30,502 nt of DNA, taken from assembly GCA_046727435.1 (NCBI GenBank), contig JBKPCR010000045.1:1-30502 (forward strand). The letters are read 5' to 3'. The position numbers and the translations under genes are program-made. This document shows, piece after piece, positions 26,074 to 30,502 of this stretch; positions within the stretch are counted from its first letter, which is position 1, and each line of letters begins with the position of its first letter. Below the pieces are notes generated by a model that made no database searches, had not been told where the DNA came from, and saw only the letters and a program-made list of their open reading frames with translations. This DNA is from CAVPRW01 sp046727435 [NCBI: bacterium] (GTDB lineage Bacteria; Tectomicrobia; Entotheonellia; J063).

Positions 26074-28254
26074 ATGAATCGAACCATACGATACGCGTTG
26101 ATTGCTCGCTGTAAACTTCCTCTTCAGGGGCGTATAGCACTGTTCGCGTGTCTGCTCGCGACGATGCTGCTGGCGACAGTGGGTTCGACTGCACCGAAGA
26201 TCATTCTCATCTCACTCGATGGAGCCACACCATAGCTGGTGAATCAGTACCTCGCTAGCGGTGTGCTCAGTCGGCACGAAGGGCTGGGGCTTCTGCAAAT
26301 CCGGGGGATCACAGCCCTGCGCAATATCACCGTTTGCCCGTCGCTGACTGCGCCCGGCCATATCGCGATCGCTACCGGCTCGACGGCGGCGGCGAACGAT
26401 ATCGTCGCCAATACCTTTCACTTGATCGCCAGTCCGTTCACCTCCAATATCAGCGGCTTTGCCGCCCCGATCGGCGGTTACCTGGTCAACCCTCCTGCCG
26501 AAGACCCCACCCCAACCGCGGAACCGATCTGGGTGGCGCTGCGCCACGCCGGCAAGAAGGTGGTGACGGCGACCTGGCCAGGCGCCGACGGGTTGGACAT
26601 TCGCCTGCCGCCGGGATCTCCGAGCAGCCCCATCATCCAGTCGTCGAGCCAGCGCATTACCGATTACACGGTGCCCTTCGGCGCCTTCGGCGGCGTTGGA
26701 TCCCAGGGGTTCAGCCTCACTGCGGCCGATTTCAGCCCTGCTCCGACCACAACAACGGACCAACTAACGGGTGCAGGCCGCACTTCCTTCAGCCCCATTT
26801 TGCAAAAAACGTCGCCGCTCGAGACGTTCACAGTCGGCGGGGTCACCTATACCATCCTCGTTGCCGCCCTGGACACTACAGATGATCACGCGACGAACTA
26901 CGAGACGCTTGTGTTCTTTGATGCGACCAGTGGCATTCAGTCGGGGCCGTTCACCCTGCCCTCGACGGGCCCGGCGTACGAGCAGGTTGATCGCAAATCC
27001 AGCCCCTTATACCTCGAGGGGAGCTCCAATAAGGCCGGCACGGCCTTTTTCGTCAGCTCCCTGGCCCCAGACCTATCAACGGTCCGTATTGCCCGCTATG
27101 CTGCCAACTTCATTCCGCGCAATGCGCCTGTCATTGCCGCCGTCGACGACGTTAATGACAACGTTGGCTTCTGGCTCCCCCAACCTGACTTCCGTATTCC
27201 CGAGCGACTGAGCCCCGGTTTTGGCCCCTTCCCTGACCTTGAGCTGGAAATCATGTACAGGGACCAGGTGCGCTCTTTCACCGACTACCAGACCCGCGTT
27301 GCGCTGCGCGCGATCAGCCAGAACCCTGATGCTGATCTGGTCATGACCTACTTCGAGCAACCGGATGGTTCCGGCCATCAGTTCCTACTCATCGACCCAC
27401 GGCAACCGACCGATTTCACCAACCCTGCCTCCATCTTTGAGGGACAGGACTCCGCGAAGGTCAGCCGCTACCGGAACTATCTGAAAGAAGCCTACCAAGC
27501 CGCGAATCAAGCCGTCCAGGCCATTATCGCTGCCGTCGGCTCGGACGAACATGGAGAGCTCAACAGCAATATCTTCGTCGTCTCCGACCATGGTTTCGCC
27601 CCGTTCCATACTGCTGTCAGCATCAACAACCTATTGGCAAGCAACGGCATCGATCCAACACAGGTACGCGCCGTTATCTCGGGGCCAGCGGCCAACATCT
27701 ACATCAGGCTGGCGGGGCGTGAGCCGGACGGAACGGTGAGCCAATCGGAGTATTTAGCCCTACAACAGCAGGTCGTCGAGATCCTGAAAAATTTCTTCGA
27801 CACCAATCCTCTCTATACGCTCGGTGCCGCCAAGTGGCCGGTGTTTGACAAGGTCTATACCCGTCCAGCCGACCTCAGCGATCCCGACTTCGGCAGGAGC
27901 ACGAACGCATTCATCGGCCAGGATTCGGGTGATGTCCTCGCCCTGCTTTCGTCCGGCTACAACTTCGATGGCACGCAAAACCCTGTGGTGATCCGACAAG
28001 GCGATCCAGCTTCGACAATGCCGATCCTCTCGGTCCCCAACTTTTATGGGGCACATGGCTACGACCCACTCCTGTCGAGCATGAGCGCCATTTTCTACGC
28101 TGCTGGGCCAGACGTTGGCAAGGGGATCCTTCCGCGCGTGCGCAATGTCGATATTGCCCCGACGATCGCCAACATCTTGGGCGTGCCGCCGGCACTGACG
28201 GTTCACGGGGGCGTCATTGACCTGATGCTGAGACGGCAACTACACTTCCCCTGA
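26074..28254 (+). pseudogene. Type I phosphodiesterase/nucleotide pyrophosphatase with an in-frame amber codon
   Basis: The ATG at 26074 has GGGAG upstream and a signal peptide (IALFACLLATMLLATVGS). It is followed by IILISLDGATP, whose Asp binds metal in the alkaline phosphatase superfamily. TAG at 26233-26235 (codon 54) stops it right there; the same frame then runs open to 28254. The rest carries CPSLTAPGHIAIATGS (nucleophile Thr region), TYFEQPDGSGHQFLL, IFVVSDHGFAPFH and PNFYGAHGYDP (metal ligands), giving about 726 codons in all. A restart at GTG 26239 would lack the signal peptide and the first metal ligand. It probably once freed phosphate from esters outside the cytoplasm. Confidence 0.85.
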
Positions 28255-28280
28255 CAATGCCCCTGCACGAGGAGCATGAT

Positions 28281-30407
28281 ATGAGCACCGCACAAGCAAT
28301 CGTGTCTATCGGCGATGAGGGCGTTCTGAACGCTCCCGTATCCCCCTCGCTGTCGGATGTTTGGATCGATCGGGACCAGAGCTGGCTTGACTTCAACGAT
28401 CGTGTCCTGGCTGAGGCTATCGACGAGCGCACGCCGTTGCTCGAACGCGCCAAGTTCCTAGCAATCTTTACCGCAAACCTCGATGAGTTCTTCATGAAAC
28501 GGATCGCCGTCCTGCGTGAGACACTGACCCCCGAACGGCTCAAGCTCTTAGCGGAGATTCGTGCCAAGCTGCTGCCTGCGCTCCACCAGCAGGCGAAGTG
28601 CTTTCGGGGCAGCATCGTGCCGGCGTTGGCAAATCACGGTGTCCATCTGCGCCGCTGGGACGATTTGACGGCAGCCCAAAAACTGGAGGCCGGCCAATAT
28701 TTTGATGCCCAGATCTCGCCAGCTCTGACGCCACTGGTGATCGATCCCGCCCACCCATTTCCTTTTCTTTCGAATCTATCTACCTCCCTTGTTTTTCTAT
28801 TGCATGATCCAGATCGAGCAGAGCGTATGTACGCACGCATAAAGGTGCCTTCCGTAGTGCGGCAATGGTTCGCCCTCCAGGCTGATGTCGAGCCGGGCCA
28901 AACCCTCTTAGTGCCAGTTCACGAGGTTGTTCGTGGGAATGCTCACAAGCTTTATCGAGGCATGGAGCTCACGGCCACGACGTTGGTGCGGTTGACGCGG
29001 GATGCGGAGGTCGAGATTGACGACGACTCGGATGCGGCGTTGAACGAGTTGGTGAAGGAACAAATCAGGCAGCGGCGTTACGAGCCTGTGGTGCGTTTGG
29101 AGTTTGCCCCGGGTGCCGATCCCACCGTCCGTGACATGCTGCGGACGCGCTTTGATCTCTTACCCGTGGACATCTACGACATGCCAGACGAGGTAGACTT
29201 CACTACGCTCTTCGAAATTGCCGGCCTGCAAGTCCCCGATCTTCGGGACTCCGCCTGGAGCCCGATGACGCCGCCAGCGCTAGTCAACGGCGATACCGAC
29301 ATCTTCGCTGTCGTTCGGGCCAATGATCTGCTCGTGCACCACCCTTACGACAGCTTCGATGCCAGCGTGGAACACTTCATACGCGCGGCCGCGGAGGATC
29401 CTCTGACCGTCTCGATCAAGATGGCTGTTTACCGAATTGGCGATGACACGCCCTTTGTCAGATCGCTGATCAAGGCGGCCGAAACCGGCAAACAGGTGGC
29501 TTGCGTCATCGAGCTCAAAGCCCGCTTCGACGAAGAGCGAAATCTGCACTGGGCCGCTGAGCTGGAACAAGCTGGAGCCCATGTTATTTTTGGGGTGCGC
29601 GGGTTGAAGACACATGCCAAGACCTCTCTGGTCGTTCGCCAGGAGCCATCCGGGCTGCGCAGTTACGCCCATATCGGCACCGGCAATTACCATGTGCGTA
29701 CAGCCAGGCTATATACCGATGTTGGCCTCTTCACTTGTGATTCAGCGCTCACCCGTGACGTCGTCAGCCTGTTTCACTACTTGACCGGGCATTCGCAGGC
29801 GCCTAATTGTGACAAACTCTTAGTGGCGCCTTCGACCATGCGATCGCGGTTCCTGGAACTGATCAAGAGGGAGATGGAAAATCACCGGGCCGGGCGCCCG
29901 GCCCGTATTGTTGCCAAGATGAACCAACTCGAAGACCCCGAGATCATGGAGTCGCTCTGTGAGGCGGGTTGTGCAGGTGTACCAGTTGATCTGGTGATCC
30001 GAGGGCTCTGCTGTCTCCGACTGGGCATCGCCAACCGCAGCGAAGGCATTCGCGTGCGTTCGATCATTGGACGCTTCCTCGAGCACTCGCGAATCTTCCA
30101 TTTTGCCGCTGGTCATGAAGAACCCCTCGATGGTGAATTTTACATAGGGTCGGCCGACTGGATGTTCCGCAATCTCTCGAGGCGTGTAGAAGTAGTGACG
30201 CCGGTGACCGCACTCGGCCCAAAAGAGAGGCTTTGGGAGATCCTCGACATCTGTTTGCGTGATCAGCGCCAAGCCTGGCTCCTCAATAGCGATGGCCGTT
30301 ATTCACAGGTATGCTCGGAGAAAGCTGGTGAGGCAGGTGACGCGATTGCAACACACTTAACTCTCATGGAACTGGCACGGCGCCGGTCCTATCCGCTGCC
30401 AAAGTAG
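28281..30407 (+). CDS. ppk: Polyphosphate kinase 1
   Basis: 708 aa from the ATG at 28281 (ACGAGGAG upstream); normal length for PPK1. The N domain shows WIDRDQSWLDFNDRVLAEA and ANLDEFFMKRIAVLRE. The head domain has the family patterns HPFPFLSNLSTSLVF and HHPYDSFDASVEHFIRAAAE. The catalytic core has SIKMAVYRIGDDTPFVRSLI, FDEERNLHWAAELEQAGAHV and GLKTHAKTSLVVRQE. His445 in KTHAK is the expected phosphohistidine (E. coli His435). It polymerises phosphate from ATP into polyphosphate reversibly. Intact, 26 bases after the phosphodiesterase, and the natural storage end of the phosphate-uptake island. Confidence 0.95.
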   Translation: MSTAQAIVSIGDEGVLNAPVSPSLSDVWIDRDQSWLDFNDRVLAEAIDERTPLLERAKFLAIFTANLDEFFMKRIAVLRETLTPERLKLLAEIRAKLLPALHQQAKCFRGSIVPALANHGVHLRRWDDLTAAQKLEAGQYFDAQISPALTPLVIDPAHPFPFLSNLSTSLVFLLHDPDRAERMYARIKVPSVVRQWFALQADVEPGQTLLVPVHEVVRGNAHKLYRGMELTATTLVRLTRDAEVEIDDDSDAALNELVKEQIRQRRYEPVVRLEFAPGADPTVRDMLRTRFDLLPVDIYDMPDEVDFTTLFEIAGLQVPDLRDSAWSPMTPPALVNGDTDIFAVVRANDLLVHHPYDSFDASVEHFIRAAAEDPLTVSIKMAVYRIGDDTPFVRSLIKAAETGKQVACVIELKARFDEERNLHWAAELEQAGAHVIFGVRGLKTHAKTSLVVRQEPSGLRSYAHIGTGNYHVRTARLYTDVGLFTCDSALTRDVVSLFHYLTGHSQAPNCDKLLVAPSTMRSRFLELIKREMENHRAGRPARIVAKMNQLEDPEIMESLCEAGCAGVPVDLVIRGLCCLRLGIANRSEGIRVRSIIGRFLEHSRIFHFAAGHEEPLDGEFYIGSADWMFRNLSRRVEVVTPVTALGPKERLWEILDICLRDQRQAWLLNSDGRYSQVCSEKAGEAGDAIATHLTLMELARRRSYPLPK

Positions 30408-30502
30408 CAAGAGAAGAGACTGCCTTGCTGGTGAGGCTGACTGCCGCGCTAATGCCGGGGGTCTTTAGAGCCAATGACGCTTCCAAAAGATCACGCCCAC
30501 GA
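30408..30502. other. Sequence after ppk to the window edge
   Basis: No gene, hairpin or promoter was recognised in these 95 bases. Confidence 0.4.

Noticed and set aside
12411-28254. Amber (TAG) recoding, suggested by two in-frame TAG codons in otherwise open genes
   Set aside because: TAG is used as the genuine terminal codon of several genes here (both pstS copies, the porin, ppk, RHS, the zincin-like gene), with reading frames and family similarity ending there. Nonsense mutation or sequence error is simpler.

Overview
The window looks like a GC-rich chromosome segment of a Gram-negative bacterium. It has an OprO/P-type outer-membrane porin, Sec-type signal peptides on phosphate-binding proteins and Pho-box-like tandem repeats. 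The metal/P-type-ATPase gene set would fit Nitrospirota- or NC10-like environmental bacteria, but the phylum cannot be fixed from the sequence alone. No rRNA, tRNA or CRISPR array was seen.

Region 1 (about 1-7650) is a cation-handling cluster, mostly on the minus strand. Reading in the direction of transcription it holds: a 1022-aa P2-type (PEGLP) cation ATPase with an extra N-terminal HMA-like domain; a divergent S-adenosylmethionine synthetase (metK-like) with two active-site substitutions; a translationally coupled unknown protein; a DUF5132-like small membrane protein; and a second HMA-like/membrane protein. These are followed by decayed remnants of a P1B-type metal ATPase. A third, free-standing HMA-like protein is encoded on the plus strand at 725-1096. 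All three HMA-like domains share an H-A/T-x2-GR-V/L-R core and lack the usual CxxC metal site.

Region 2 (about 7870-30407) is a phosphate-starvation island on the plus strand: a Fic-like gene, pstS, pstC, pstA, pstB, a second pstS, a phytase-like gene, a phosphate-selective porin, a type I phosphodiesterase and ppk. Tandem repeats with 11-bp periodicity (TTAACA or its complement) sit upstream of the Fic-like gene and pstS, and a weaker set precedes the phytase-like gene. Much of this island is broken. The first pstS is split by an insertion, pstA has a one-base frameshift, the phytase-like gene appears internally deleted and out of frame, and the phosphodiesterase has an in-frame amber codon. 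pstC, pstB, the second pstS, the porin and ppk are intact.

Region 3 (9336-18101) is an 8.77-kb insertion inside pstS. It begins with an IS630-family element (transposase in two frames across an A7 run) and ends with a 92-bp MITE-like sequence. Its outer ends are about 28-bp inverted repeats flanked by a TA duplication. Removing the insertion and one TA on paper restores a continuous 345-codon pstS. The cargo is an O-antigen ligase/polymerase-like membrane protein, a giant RHS/YD-repeat protein interrupted by a single amber codon, an IS remnant, and a small HEVGH (zincin-like) protein with a C-terminal BTRD1-like repeat.

The best candidates for something new are the IS630/MITE-bounded cargo element, the cysteine-less HMA / P2-ATPase / MetK-like cluster, and the Pho-box-associated Fic-like protein that has lost its catalytic histidine.
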